This document shows, piece after piece, positions 11,960 to 22,799 of a stretch of 64,000 nt of DNA (positions within the stretch are counted from its first letter, which is position 1; the number at the start of each line of letters is the position of its first letter). The position numbers were made by a program, and so were the translations under genes. Below the pieces are notes generated by a model. It had not been told where the DNA came from and searched no databases. It was given only the letters and a program-made list of their open reading frames with translations. The stretch comes from Azolla caroliniana (lineage: Eukaryota > Polypodiophyta), in contig JBHGNT010000017.1 of assembly GCA_043228905.1 (NCBI GenBank), positions 13,764,001 to 13,828,000 of the forward strand. Direction: 5' to 3'.

Positions 11960-12905
11960 CCGAACAATGGCGGTAATCTAGGGCCGAATAGTGGCGGCAA
12001 CTGAGTGTAGAATTGCGGTAGTGGAGGAGTGAACTTCGTTTGATCGAACAAATTTGACAATCTAGGACTGAACAATGGCGGAAACTAAGTGTAGAAGGAT
12101 GGCAATGGAGGAGTGAATTCTGTCGGATCGAACAGTGGCAGATGGTGCTTGGAAAGCACAGTGACGAAAATTAAGAGTAGAATGGCAGCAGTGGAGAAGG
12201 AGTGAACTCCTTCGGATCGAAAAGTGGCAACAATACACCATTGAACAATAGCGGCAACTAAGTGTAGAATGATGGCAATGGATGAGTGAACTCCATCAAA
12301 TCGAACAGTGGCAGATGATGCTTGGAACGCACAGTGACGACAACTGAGAGTACAATGGCGGCAATGGAGGAGTGAACTCCCTCAGATCGAAAAGTGGTAG
12401 CAATACACGACCGAACAATTGTGGCAACTAAGTGTAGAATGATGGCAATGGATGACTGAACTCCATCAAATCGAAAAGTGGCAGCAATCCAGGACCAGTC
12501 ACCGAATAATAGCGGCAACTGAGTGTAGAATGATGGCAATAGAGGAGTGAACTCCGTCAGTTCGAACAATGGTAGATGATGCTTGGAACGCACAATGATG
12601 GCAACTGAGAGTAGAATGGCGGTAGTGGAGGAGTTAACTCCGTCGGATCAAAAAGTGGCAACAATATATGACCTTCACAGTAGCGGAAACTGAGTGTACA
12701 ATGGTGGTAATGGAGGAGTAAACTTGGCAGATGATGCTTGGACTGAACAGTGACGACAACCGAGTGTAGAATGGCGGCAATGGAGGAGTGAACTCCGTCG
12801 GATCGAACAATGGCAGATGATACTTTGACCACTCAGTGTTGGTAACTGAGTATTGGTAACTGAGTATAGAATGGCGGCTATGGAGGAGTGGACTCATAGG
12901 GTTTA
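11960..12905. repeat. ~87-bp tandem array, about ten diverged units
   Basis: Units share a core close to GGCAATGGAGGAGTGAACTC, followed by a TCGGATCGAA-like piece and a GGCAACTGAGTGTAGAAT-like piece. Cores sit near 12010, 12095, 12185, 12270, 12360, 12440, 12530, 12615, 12705, 12775 and 12870. Long minus-strand frames cross the array only because the unit length is near a multiple of three; I see no sign of a real protein. The array lies just upstream of the transposase and could be subterminal repeats of that element. The gap 11709-11959 shows nothing else. Confidence 0.8.
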
Positions 12906-13074
12906 GCAACAGTGGAGTAATCTAAGCCAGAATACTCAACCAAAGATGGCCCACGTGATGTGGCAAAGGATCATGCATAATGGACCTAGGAATTTGGTAT
13001 ATCATTTATGGTGCACATATCAATTTATGTTGCACATTTATGGTGCTCATTTATATAATTAAAATCTCTACTAT

Positions 13075-13195
13075 TTTCAATGGTAGCTTTTTGCATAGCT
13101 AATTTATTAATGGTAGCTTTTTGCAAAAATGACTATTTATCAATGGTAGTTTTTTGCATAGCTAATTGTTTCCACTCACATGCTTTCACCCACAT
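13075..13195. repeat. AATGGTAGCTTTTTGC repeats ending in a shared border
   Basis: Three near-copies of AATGGTAGCTTTTTGCATAG end in GTTTCCACTCACATGCTTTC followed by ACCCA. Almost the same ending is found at about 18743-18768, again preceded by TAGCTAATTAGCTA. This suggests the border of one transposon family, perhaps that of the DDE relic. Confidence 0.5.
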
Positions 13196-13620
13196 ATATA
13201 CATACAATACATATGTACATATAGATACATATCACCACATACACGAACATAGACACACACATGGTCATACACACTATAGTAGTACATATATGCATACACA
13301 TACATACATTAGATATATACATACATATTATGCACATATTATAAACACACATCCAGACACATTAAATCATGTGCATTGACATATCCATATATGCATATAG
13401 GTACATACATACATATTCCACATATCACTATATATATATAGGTCATACAAGGTCATACAAGTTACAATACTTTCATACACACACACACACGCACGCACAC
13501 ATTAGATATACTTATGCTTACACATACATTGGATATATGCATGCATATTATGTGATATTGCAAACATACATCCATCTATGAGCCATACACATACTAAACA
13601 TGATAAATACACCGAAAATA
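13190..13620. repeat. ACATAC/ATACAC microsatellite tract
   Basis: This is an impure ACATACAT and (AC)n low-complexity tract. Peptides read from it (His/Tyr/Thr runs) are repeat translations. Nothing gene-like is seen from here to 13920. Confidence 0.8.
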
Positions 13621-13918
13621 TACATTGCATATTACATGCATACATTGTAGAAGAGAAGGAAGAAGTAAAAGAGAAAGAAGAAGAAAGCAATGATGATATG
13701 GGATTCTCATTGTTTGATTAAAATTAATTAATTCAACTATTAGAGTAGAAGTAGTGTCTTTTTGTTTGCATTTTGTATTCGGCCTTTTCCACTTTATTGA
13801 GTCTAGTTGCTTAGAAAAAGTAGCTATTGGGAATTTATTTATAAGGGTTTTTTCTTCATGACATGGATGTATATATGTTTACATTTTGGAGTTATCAATA
13901 GTAAGTGAGTTGCTTTGG

Positions 13919-13922
<4 letters not shown>

Positions 13923-13958
<36 letters not shown>
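13923..13958. repeat. (GA)n microsatellite
   Basis: A run of about eighteen GA units is followed by GACAGGAAAAG and GAGA-rich sequence. It may be the relic of an LTR (GA)n tract, but no LTR ends are visible around it. Confidence 0.8.
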
Positions 13959-13961
<3 letters not shown>

Positions 13962-13995
13962 AAAAGAAAGCAAAGAGAGCAAGAGAGAAGGAGCC

Positions 13996-14460
13996 ATGAG
14001 TGTGATCAACCTCTTCAAAGTGGCCCTCCTTTGGCAATGTGTGTGCATATTCATATGTGTGCATGTGTATTTGCATATATGTGGTTGTGTTTGTATGTGT
14101 CTATTTGTATGCATGTATGAATGCATGCACACATGCATTGGTAGCATTCCATCTCACGTTCTTTTTTTCCATGTTAATTTGTGTATTTGCTATTGTCATT
14201 TCATAGGCAAGAAGAGTTCTTTTGTTCTTGAGAAGCCTCATGGGGAGCTCACGATGACGGTGCTTTCTCTAGGAAGGACCATACCAAGTTCGATTCGAGT
14301 AATGCTACATTGTGAGGCAAGTTGTGAAGAGTATTGTTGCAGCAACAAGACTTGGTCGTCGTTGCATTGTCCCGTTATGTATTCTTCTTGTGATCTTGGT
14401 GGATGTTCAGCCTTGTTCTTCACTCATTGTGGCACGTTTTCTTCTTTTTCATGCAAATAA
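13996..14460 (+). other. unrecognised ORF, partly low-complexity
   Basis: An ATG-started frame of 154 codons ends at a TAA that overlaps an AATAAA motif (near 14456). Its first half is a Cys/Val/Cys-rich translation of a GTGTAT microsatellite. Its second half, from about 14200, is ordinary sequence (for example KPHGELTMTVLSLGRT) preceded by a TTTCATAG that could be a splice acceptor. I do not recognise the protein. It could be the last exon of a dead gene or chance. Confidence 0.25.
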
Positions 14461-14845
14461 AGTCATGAGAAAAGATTGAACACTATTCTTCTTACGAGCT
14501 TAGTAGAAACCAAGTTTGGTTGTGCATATTGGTCAAGGAATGTATAATAGTTTAGGATAATGTATTCATTGTGTTTCCTTTTTATTCTTGAAATTGAAAC
14601 AAAATTATGAGAATTTTTTTTACTTCAGGAAACCCTAATCCCAATGATTTTTCACCTTAGATGATGGCTATCCACCTCGACCTTCACAAAGGCAGAAACC
14701 GATATATAAATCATTGCATGTGTTGTAATATATTACTTTCCTCTCATCTAATGAATTATTGTTTGTTTGAAACATTATTTGAACCATATGTATTTCATTA
14801 TTATAGCAAGTTGGTTTTGCATGTGTTTGTTTGTTGCAAACTATA

Positions 14846-14965
14846 TAATCTAAGGAAAAGGTGTATTAGAAAGAGATGTTGTATTGCCAATAGTGTGATT
14901 GATATGTATGTAAAATGTGGCTTGACCCATGTAGCACATATATGCTTGATAAGCTTCACATATTG
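14846..14965 (+). pseudogene. pentatricopeptide-repeat (PPR) gene scrap
   Basis: One short stretch reads CCIANSVIDMYVKCGLTHVA, close to the canonical plant PPR motif (NSLIDMYxKCGxxxxA) found in organelle RNA-binding proteins of the PLS class. No neighbouring PPR units are readable and a stop follows at 14964, so this is an isolated fragment of at most one repeat. Confidence 0.5.
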
Positions 14966-15169
14966 AATAGTCATATATTAATCTCTTCCTCGTTAAATAA
15001 TGTTGTGATGTGAGAAGTTATTGAGCATTTGAAGGAACTTCTTGTAGTGATGGGTTATTCATGATGATTGTTGATGAAATTTCATGAAGTTTAAATATAC
15101 AATAGCTATCAAACCAAATAATGGACTCTTGAGTCTTTATTAGTAGAAGAATATCTATGATTTAGGTGC

Positions 15170-15410
15170 AAATAGACACGAGCCCCTACACACATAACAC
15201 ATAGATACATACACACATGTCATACAACTAAGATATATCACACATACAATATAATACATACATAAATAAACATGGAATACAATACATACATGCAATGCAA
15301 TACATACATATGAACACACACATAACACATACATACATAAAATATATACAACATATGCAATGCAATATAATACATACATACACACATGTATAAAACATAC
15401 ATGTGTCTTC
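15170..15410. repeat. ATACATAC microsatellite tract
   Basis: Impure ACATAC/ATACAA repeats. The Cys/Tyr/Val-rich minus-strand frames across it are repeat translations. The flanks 14966-15169 and 15411-15565 show nothing recognisable. Confidence 0.8.
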
Positions 15411-15565
15411 TATGTAAGGGCATTTAAAATGAGTTGTCAAAATATATATTGGTATTAAGGGGTATTTTTATTAACAGTGTTTTTATAGAAGGGTATCTAA
15501 AATAGTAAAAAACATACGTATAAGGGGTTTATAAAAGGTGTCACGAACGCACATGATATAACTTC

Positions 15566-15978
15566 TTTATATATAGTGGAGCCCCTGGGCGTTGCTCCTT
15601 GTTCGAACATGGTTTTCTTCGACCAACAACATGGATTGAAGATCGAAGAAGGAGGGCGGATTCTCCCGTGCTAATACGGCGGTCCTCATCGCGTCAAACT
15701 GTGGTGCAAGGCTACCGAGGCATATTTGCACCATCTCATCATCGTCCACATTGGCGCTTATCAAGCTGAGCGAGTCGCAAAGCTCCTTCATCTTCAAGGT
15801 GTAGCTCATGATGGGCATATCCCTTTGTTAGATGTTGTTCAACTCTTGGCGGAGTTGAAGCTTTCTCGCGGTTGTGTTGAGGGCGAAAATCTTTCGTAGA
15901 TTCTCCCACGCTTCCTTTGGCGTCTAGGCTTCTCGAATGTAGCCGAGCATGTGGTCGTGAACACATGTCGCCAAGCAA
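15566..15978 (-). pseudogene. copia gag fragment (UBN2-type)
   Basis: On the minus strand the fragment reads HARLHSRS (shifted frame) and then a frame with SYTLKMKELCDSLSLISA, MVQICLGSLAPQFD and SFFDLQSMLLVEENH. This is the gag region also seen in copies B and J. Stops and frame changes are present. The upstream end is joined abruptly to a LINE fragment at 15978/15979. Confidence 0.8.
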
Positions 15979-16670
15979 AAACATAATCACAACATTCCCA
16001 ATGAAAACTTCTTCAACACATTCTTCCTTTGCAAACTTGGTAACCATTACTTCCAATTCATCAATGCATAGACCAAATAGTGTTGGTGAGAGTGGGCATC
16101 CTTGCTTAACACCAATAGTGCTTTTGAAAAAATTTGAAAGTTTATCTCTCATGTGCACACAACATATAACCTTCTCATAAATTCGGGGAATTGCAAGCTA
16201 TATTCACTTGGCACCTCAAGTTCTTCCATTCGCCTCCAAAGATGCTCACGAGGTACCATATCAAAAGCTTTCTTGAAGTCTGCAAAGCAACAATATAAAC
16301 CTTTACCTCTAAGGCGACTTTCCTCCATTAATACTCAAAGGGTGACAAGGTGATCAATGGTGGTATGGTGTTTTCGAAAGCCAGCTTGTCCATAAGCTCT
16401 CTTACCCTTTTTTTCAACCCATACACTTATCTTTGATTCCATTATACATCCAAACAGTTTTGCCATTAATGAGCCAACCATGATGGTTCGATAGTTGTTT
16501 ACATTATTTACATCTCCACCTTTATGTAAAGGTTTGATCCAATTTGTAGTCCAATCATACGACATACCATGTTGCAATGCATCATTAAACATATCGCTTA
16601 TCCATACATGTGCTTCCTTTCCTGTCCATTTGAGCATTTCAGCCTTTATACATTGAAGATCACTTACCTT
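15979..16670 (-). pseudogene. LINE (non-LTR) reverse transcriptase fragment
   Basis: The minus strand encodes the N-terminal half of a LINE reverse transcriptase: WIKPLHKGGD, NNYRTIMVGSLMAKLF, GQAGFRKHHTTIDHL, then (after a TGA near 16337) CCFADFKKAFDMVPREHLW and, after a frame change near 16180, GVKQGCPLSPTLFGLCIDEL. It ends in NVVIMFLL, just before the expected YADD catalytic box, where copia gag sequence begins. The clade is uncertain. It is clearly dead. Confidence 0.85.
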
Positions 16671-16875
16671 TCAAGAGGCCAATTTCTTAAGTCCTATGCA
16701 TATATCTTCAATGTATAAAGGTTGAAATGCTCAATTTGTAGTCCAATCGTACGACATACCATGTTGCAATGCATCATTAAACATATCACTTATCCATAGA
16801 TGTGTTTCCTTTCCTATCCATGCATCATTAAACATATCGCTTATCCATATATGTGCTTCCTTTCCTGTCCATCCG
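16671..16875 (-). pseudogene. rearranged duplicate pieces of the LINE fragment
   Basis: This repeats segments of 16535-16640 (for example ATTAAACATATCGCTTATCC and TGCTTCCTTTCCTGTCCAT) two to three times, so the LINE end was duplicated locally or several inserts were joined. No coding frame survives. Confidence 0.7.
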
Positions 16876-18240
16876 GTCACTCACATGAGGTAACTCGGAA
16901 AGAAGACGGACTTATCACACATCCGGATATTCGGTGCGATAGCGTACGTGCACATTCCCGACGAGAAACGTCAAAAGCTTGATCCGAAGTCGGAGAAATG
17001 TATCCTCGTAGGATACTCATTGGAGCAAAAGGGGTACAAGTGCTACAACCCCGCAACTCGAAAATCTCGAGTAAGTCGAGACGTCGTTTTTTATGAGTCC
17101 GCATCTTGGTACACACCAGAGAAAACTTCACCTCCGACTCCGCTCGACCCGAAATCCTCCGAACAAGAGATCGAGGATGAAGATCGCCCTACGTGCATGA
17201 TCGAAGAAAGTCCGATCACGACCCGACTAAGCGGACCACAAGAGCCTTTGGGCGATCAAAGCACATCATGACCTAGCCCGAAGATGGACAAAGGCAAGGC
17301 GAAAATGTCGGAATACGAAGATGATCGCTTCAATGACAATGAGTCGACTCACTCACTCGACAGTGAGTTCAGCGGCTTCGATGTACCAATCGGAGCTAAG
17401 AAAGCCCTCATCTTTGCAAACGAGAAGCTCCGCCGATCCACCTATGAAAAGAACCCCGTAAGCCGATTCGGCTACAACGATTATTGTTACCCCGTACGAG
17501 ATGTACGGAGAGTCAATGTGATGAGTGAGGGTCAAATGTTATCATGATGATTGTTGTGTGTGTGTAGGGGGCATAAATGTAATTGTGAGTCGATACGTAT
17601 GTGAACACATGCACACGTGTGTGCATGTGGATGGATACGAGGAGGTGTGAGTGAGTGTCCAGTATGAATGCTCTAGGGGGCTTACACCCCTTTGTATCTA
17701 CCCCCTCTTGTACTATTTAACCCCTTATGGGGAATGAATGAATGAACGATCATTTTCTCTCTCAATCTCTCTCTCTTTGTCATCTCTCTTTCTCTCTCTC
17801 TCCCCCTCAACGTTGAATCCCCTTGGGAGGGGGGTGGAGCAATTCTAGGCACCACCCCCCACCCCGCAATGCTTCTCAATGATTCTCATCATCTTCATCT
17901 CAATCTCTCTCACCATCATACTCTCCACCATCTTCACTATTCCACCATTTCTATCTTCGTCATCGATAATCATCATTACCATTAACCCTAACCCTAAAAT
18001 ATTAACAATTATATGGCGTACCATTACGCCTTTATGATGAAGGTAGCAACAGTACGGGAGCCGAAAACATTCCCTGAAGCAGCCAAGGATCTGCGATGGA
18101 TCGAAGCCATGAACGAGGAGATGCAGGAACTACGAAAGAACAAGACGTGGGATCTCGTTCCCACCTCACCACACAAAAAGGCGATCGGATGCAGATGGAT
18201 TTACAAAGTGAAGTACAACGTCAACGGTTCCGTCAACCGC
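16876..18240 (+). pseudogene. copia C pol fragment, split by a solo LTR
   Basis: Starting mid-integrase (IAYVHIPDEKRQKLDPKSEK), the fragment runs through the linker (MDKGKAKMSEYEDDRF) to FGYNDY at 17484. It resumes at 18013 with MAYHYAFMMKVATVREP and the first part of the reverse transcriptase region (WIEAMNEEM, RWIYKVKYNVNGSV), stopping near 18240. It is very close to copia D (35470-36240). A stop lies at about 17269. The split is caused by the LTR insertion at 17485-18007. Confidence 0.88.
17485..18007 (+). repeat. solo LTR with 5-bp target duplication ATTAT
   Basis: The insert begins TGTTACCCC, ends ATATTAACA, and is flanked by ATTAT on both sides (17480-17484 and 18008-18012). Removing it plus one duplication restores the continuous codons GYNDY/MAYHY of the host copia. 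It contains a CT-rich tract and CCCTAACCCTAAAA near its end. Orientation is inferred from the TG...CA ends and is not certain. Confidence 0.88.
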
Positions 18241-18690
18241 TTTCTGTCAATCAGAAACACACCTGCTGCTACACCCCGATCTTTGAGACATCCTTGTTTG
18301 GGACTCCAACGACTTCACCCTATTCGATTTTTGGGAAAGATGAACATGCACCAAAGTTAAAGACAGTTATAAATTAGGAAAAAAAAAGTTTTTTTAATAT
18401 GTAATTGATACATACCTGGATGAGTTTTTGTGCTGTTGCGGGGGCTTCATCTGCGTTCATGCTCAGAGTACTCCATCTGTTTGGAGTTCGAACTCGAACT
18501 CAGGATTATCAAGAATTTGATGACATTCAAGTCGACCTTAGATGATGGCACTATTCCCCATGTTCCACTACGTCAGAAACCAAAGTTCAAATATTTGAGT
18601 ATTCTCATCAATTAAATGACATTTATTTAACTAATAAAACATAAAATTTCGTAAACCATCCTTATGATTTTCCCACAAAAAACTAGCGAA
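18241..18690. other. unresolved spacer with a possible splice donor
   Basis: No family is recognised. On the minus strand ACTCATCCAG/GTATGT near 18417 resembles a good 5' splice site, and a plus-strand frame at 18430-18615 is open, but neither yields a recognisable protein. It may be a decayed internal piece of the transposon whose end-like repeat follows at 18695. Confidence 0.3.
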
Positions 18691-18770
18691 ACAAATAGCT
18701 AATTAGCTATGGCCATTTTAGTAGCTAATTAGCTATAATAGTGTTTCCACTCGCATGCTTTCACCCATTT
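18690..18770. repeat. TAGCTAATTAGCTA pair plus shared border motif
   Basis: Two copies of the palindrome are followed by GTGTTTCCACTCGCATGCTT and TCACCCA. The arrangement matches 13150-13195 and the intron at 10460-11020, so it marks a second copy of that repeat family. From 18771 to 19229 I see only AT-rich sequence. Confidence 0.6.
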
Positions 18771-19229
18771 ATGTTTGTAAAATTTGTATATGTATGTATA
18801 TATGTGTAGCAATCTATGAATGAATATATGTATGTACATGTATGAATGTACGTATGTGTATATATGTAATCATAGAATGAACCATACGTATCACACGTGC
18901 ATTCGCATTTGAGAATGATTCAATCAAACGTGTATGGTAAATCATCTCAAAGTTGGATTGGATTGACTAGGGTCTATATTATATATTGATTTACACTCAA
19001 TCCTAATAAGTGGACTCTAATCCATTGTGAACCACCAACATAAGTATGGTTGCAATATTTGCAATATTTGCATTGTATTACATGTATACTTTTGGGATGC
19101 GAATCAAGACATCTCTATCCTCACTTTAGAACTTTACAAAAAAATGAGTATGAACTATAGAGATTGAATCAAAATATGTCATTATAAATTATAACCAAAC
19201 GTTCAAAAACTCATAAAACGTATATTCGA

Positions 19230-19600
19230 GAATATGAAGAAAACATAACGTAGGTAGTAGTAGCATAACAACTTACCACTCAAGTGACCTAATTTCTAAT
19301 AACAAAGAAAGAAAGAAAAGAAAGAAAAAGGAACATGACACTAACATAAAATTTTGCCATGACACTAACAAGAGGATATGAGTGAGTACCCAAGACACAA
19401 GTAATAGTAGCACAACAACTTACCACTAGGTTGTGCCTAGTTGTAACAATAAAACTATTATAACACTAACATAAAATTTTGCTATGACATGGTACTAATG
19501 AGAGAGAAAGACATGAGAAAATTGAGAATTGATCCCAAGACATAGACAACAATAGCATGACTCCTTACAACTAGGGTGAACTAAATTGTAATGACAACAA
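19230..19600. repeat. three diverged ~145-bp tandem units
   Basis: Anchors close to AGTAGCACAACAACTTACCA occur near 19256, 19405 and 19550, and ACACTAACATAAAATTTTGC occurs near 19340 and 19460. No coding sense. Confidence 0.65.
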
Positions 19601-19699
19601 ATGAAAAAAATTTTAAAAAAAGGAGAATGTATTTTTCCCATTTCAAACGTGTTCGTTTCCAAACATTGGAATGCTTGCACGAACACGAATATTACGTTC

Positions 19700-20235
19700 T
19701 ATGTATGTAATGTATTATTTTTGGGATATTTTCATGTCTAGTATGTGTATGGATCGTATATGGATTTATGTTTTCAATACGTACATAATATGCAATCATA
19801 TATCCGATGTGTGTGTCTGTAAGTACGTATATATGTGTAGCAATATATGAAATTTGAATATATGTATGTACATGTATGAATGTATGTATGTGTATATATT
19901 TAATGTATTTATGTATGTATATTTTTGGGATATTTTCATGTCTAGTATGTGTATGGATAGTATATGGATTTATGTTTTCAATATGTACGTAATATGTAGT
20001 CATATATCCGATGTGTATGTATGTATGTACGTATATATGTGTAGGAATCTATGAATGAATATATGTATGTACATGTATGAATGTACGTATGTGTATATAT
20101 GTAATGTATTTATGTATGTATATTTTTTGGGATATTTTCATGTCTAATATGTGTATGGATCGTATATGGATTTATGTTTTCAATATGTACGTAATATGCA
20201 ATCATATATCCGATGTGTGTGTATGTATGTATGTA
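19700..20235. repeat. ~203-bp tandem repeat, about 2.6 copies
   Basis: The block starting GGGATATTTTCATGTCTA is found at 19723, 19927 and 20129, each time followed by a GTGTATGGATCGTATATGG-like piece, ATCATATATCCGATGTG and a TATG-rich stretch. The copies are over 90% alike by eye. Confidence 0.85.
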
Positions 20236-20334
20236 TGTATGTATGTATGTATGTATGTATGTATGTATGTATGTATGTATGTATGTATATATGTAAGTAT
20301 TGTAGGTTGTATGGTTCCATATAACCTATACCTA

Positions 20335-20372
<38 letters not shown>

Positions 20373-20410
20373 TATATGTATATACCTATATATATAGGTA
20401 TGTATGTATG

Positions 20411-20441
<31 letters not shown>

Positions 20442-20480
20442 GTATTGTAGGTTGTATGGTTCCATATAACCTATACCTAT
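20216..20480. repeat. (TATG)n arrays around two identical small palindromes
   Basis: GTAT/TATG arrays and a (TA)n run surround two copies of GGTTGTATGGTTCCATATAA followed by CC (near 20306 and 20450). Each copy is an imperfect palindrome with 10-bp arms and one mismatch. From 20481 to 20936 the sequence is AT-rich, with ATTCAA-type repeats near 20880-20930. Confidence 0.8.
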
Positions 20481-20936
20481 ATATATATATGGCGATATGT
20501 GGAATATTTATGTATATCATATATGTATATACATATATGTAATGCAGTGTATGTAAATTTGTATATTGTGTAATATGAATGGATTATATGATATGTAATA
20601 TGTAATTTTTATGCATGTATTCATTGTTGTTAAAAAACGCGTACTTTATAGATAGAGTACGTTTTAGAATACCCACATGTATTCTAAATGTATTCAACCA
20701 TTTGGAATTGTCATTTTTTCTAAGCCTAAATTTGTCAATAATTTAAAAATTAATTTTCTAGGGTTTTTTTTAGTAGAGAAAAAGAAAATAATTATGTAAA
20801 TATTGAAGCACCATTTATCCATGGGCAATAAGGATAATTGGTATTTACTATATAGTATTCAAATTCCAAGTATCTTTGCATTCAACATCAATGGTGTTCA
20901 AGTATTCGATGTATTCAACATATTCAACAACCTATT

Positions 20937-21642
20937 TGTTATGTAGATAGTCCCTCCTTTTCGAGGGAGTCGGCTGGCCGAAATCGATTGGGAAGCCGAC
21001 TCTGAAATCGGTTGAGAAGCCGAAATGAGTCGGCTGACCGAAATCGGTCGAAAACCAAAATGGTATTTCGGTCGAATGGGAGTCAGCCTAATAGAACTTC
21101 GGAGATGTATATGAGATGAGCTAGTATATATATAGGAAGTGTCGAACTAGCTGCGTTTGTGTGTGGGATAACTCACTAAGAGTAAAAACTGTGAGAAAAA
21201 GCGTGAAAGTATACTTAAGTGAAAAAGCCAGCGTGTGAGTTGTATAAGTATATATATTGCAAGAGAATAGCGAGACAAAGAATGACTAAGAGTAAAACAC
21301 AGTAGTGGTTGTGCGAGTGCCATAGCTCAGAAGCTGAGCGTAAGAGGAAACAAAGGAAGAAGAATATAATAGAAAGAAAAGGAAAAGACAAGTCAAAAGA
21401 GATAGACACCTACGGGTTAGGGTTTGGTGCACTCAGCTGAAATTGTGGTTTCAGAGTGCAACCATACCAAATCAGGTTCTATCATTCTGTGTTTGTATTT
21501 CGTTTATCTCATAGTGGAAATTTCCTGTTCCCGTGGTTTTTCCCTGAAATCAAGGTTTTCCACATAAATCGTGTGTTACTTGTTTTACTTCTGATTGTGT
21601 CTAATTCTATTTGTAACTTCCGTCTGAGTAGAAATCATAAAA
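20937..21642 (+). repeat. solo copia-type LTR P with target duplication CTATT
   Basis: It begins TGTTATG and ends CATAAAA (a CATAACA end with one change). It is flanked by CTATT at 20932-20936 and 21643-21647. Inside are TCCCTCC near the tip, a TATATATATAGG TATA-like stretch near 21126, a GGGTTAGGGTTT block, and the GTGGTTTTTCCC...GGTTTTCCACAT pattern (near 21531-21565) shared with the other copia LTRs here. Confidence 0.75.
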
Positions 21643-21654
21643 CTATTCAACGTT

Positions 21655-22575
21655 ATTGTGCCTTTCGGCTCCATATCGTTGCGTGAGTCAGGTGGGAACC
21701 ACTGAGGTTTTGGACTAGGAGAAAGAAGAATATGAGATAAGGCTAGTAATCAATACGTAGAAAGAGAGGTAAGTTATGAATTTCGTGAATCCCACAAGTT
21801 TAGTATCTTTAATCAATATTTAGATAGTAACAGACAATTTAGATGACAAATTCGTGAATCCCACGAATATATTATATTGGTCAATCCTTACAAAAAAAAT
21901 TAACAACCAAATACATATTTCTCTCTTCCTTATATAGTGATGGAAGAGGCTAAGCATAACATCATGCTTTTGCTAAAGTGTTCATGCACACTAGGTGTGC
22001 ATGAGTTGCCTCCTCTCAACCATGCTTTCCATTTCCTAAATATAGTGTTCATGCGCGCTAAGCATGCGTGAGTAACTTTTCTTTTGTTTGCTTGTTTCTT
22101 CTAGATAAAGCTTTCACCCACTCTAAAAGTGCATGATCCGCCTTCTTGTAAAAGTAGGTGTAAATATAAGTCATATATCACTTATGATAAGTTATTACAA
22201 TAGTAAAGTTTGGGTTTATTTACATGGAGGTACAAGGTTTGAATCCTGCCCTATGCATGTAACAATCTTTTCTTCTATTTACAAATTTGTCTCTTCATCC
22301 GGTGAAAGACTCTCACTGGCCTTCTTTATTTGGCTCTTGCCGGTTCTGCTTGATTCGGTTCTTAATGGGTCTCCTTACTGGGTCCTCCTTGCCGGTTCCT
22401 CCTTCATCCGGTTCCCACCGGTTCTCCTTACCGGGTCCTCCTTACCGGTTCCTCCTTCATCCGGTTCTTCCTTCATCCGGTTCTCCTTACCGGGTCCTCC
22501 TTATTGATTCGTCCTTGTCCCATCTGGAGGGACCAAAATGCAATTTTCACGTAGTGTGCGAATTACACTACGACA
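21655..22575 (-). repeat. 3' LTR of gypsy E
   Basis: It ends (plus strand) in CACTACGACA next to a purine tract (GGAGGGGGCAAG on the minus strand, 22576-22590). It has short tandem CCGGTTCTCC/TTACCGGGTCC units at 22320-22510 and the motif GGTCCCTCCAGATGGGA near its 5' tip. The outer border at 21655 is approximate because its first bases have changed. Confidence 0.8.
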
Positions 22576-22799
22576 CTTGCCCCCTCCAAACCCGCACATC
22601 CTCCGGTATGTGCCGAAGTTCTCGATGCCTGTTGTTCGTCTTCATCCGTAGCACTTTCAAATTCCTCCCTTATATCAACTATCAATTGTAGACCACTTTC
22701 TTCGCTTTCTGCATCACCACGAGGTTTGTCTGATTGCTCCTCCCTGTCGGTCTTGTCTAAGCTTACATAAGGTTCTTCGTCAGTCTGTTTCTTGAATAT

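Noticed and set aside
12258-12909. Overlapping ~90-111-codon minus-strand ORFs with repeated peptides
   Set aside because: They lie in the ~87-bp tandem array, whose unit length is near a multiple of three; the peptide repeats simply mirror the DNA repeat.
13080-13690. His/Tyr/Thr-rich ORFs that could pass for small secreted peptides
   Set aside because: They are translations of ACATAC/ACAC microsatellite tracts with no independent coding signal.
17985-18000. Internal telomere sequence (CCCTAACCCTAAAA)
   Set aside because: Only two units are present and they lie inside a bounded solo LTR, so it is a chance or LTR-internal feature.
22208-22260. tRNA box-B-like GGTTTGAATCC in the gypsy E LTR as a SINE remnant
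   Set aside because: It is present at the same place in both LTRs and has no matching box A, so it is part of the LTR.
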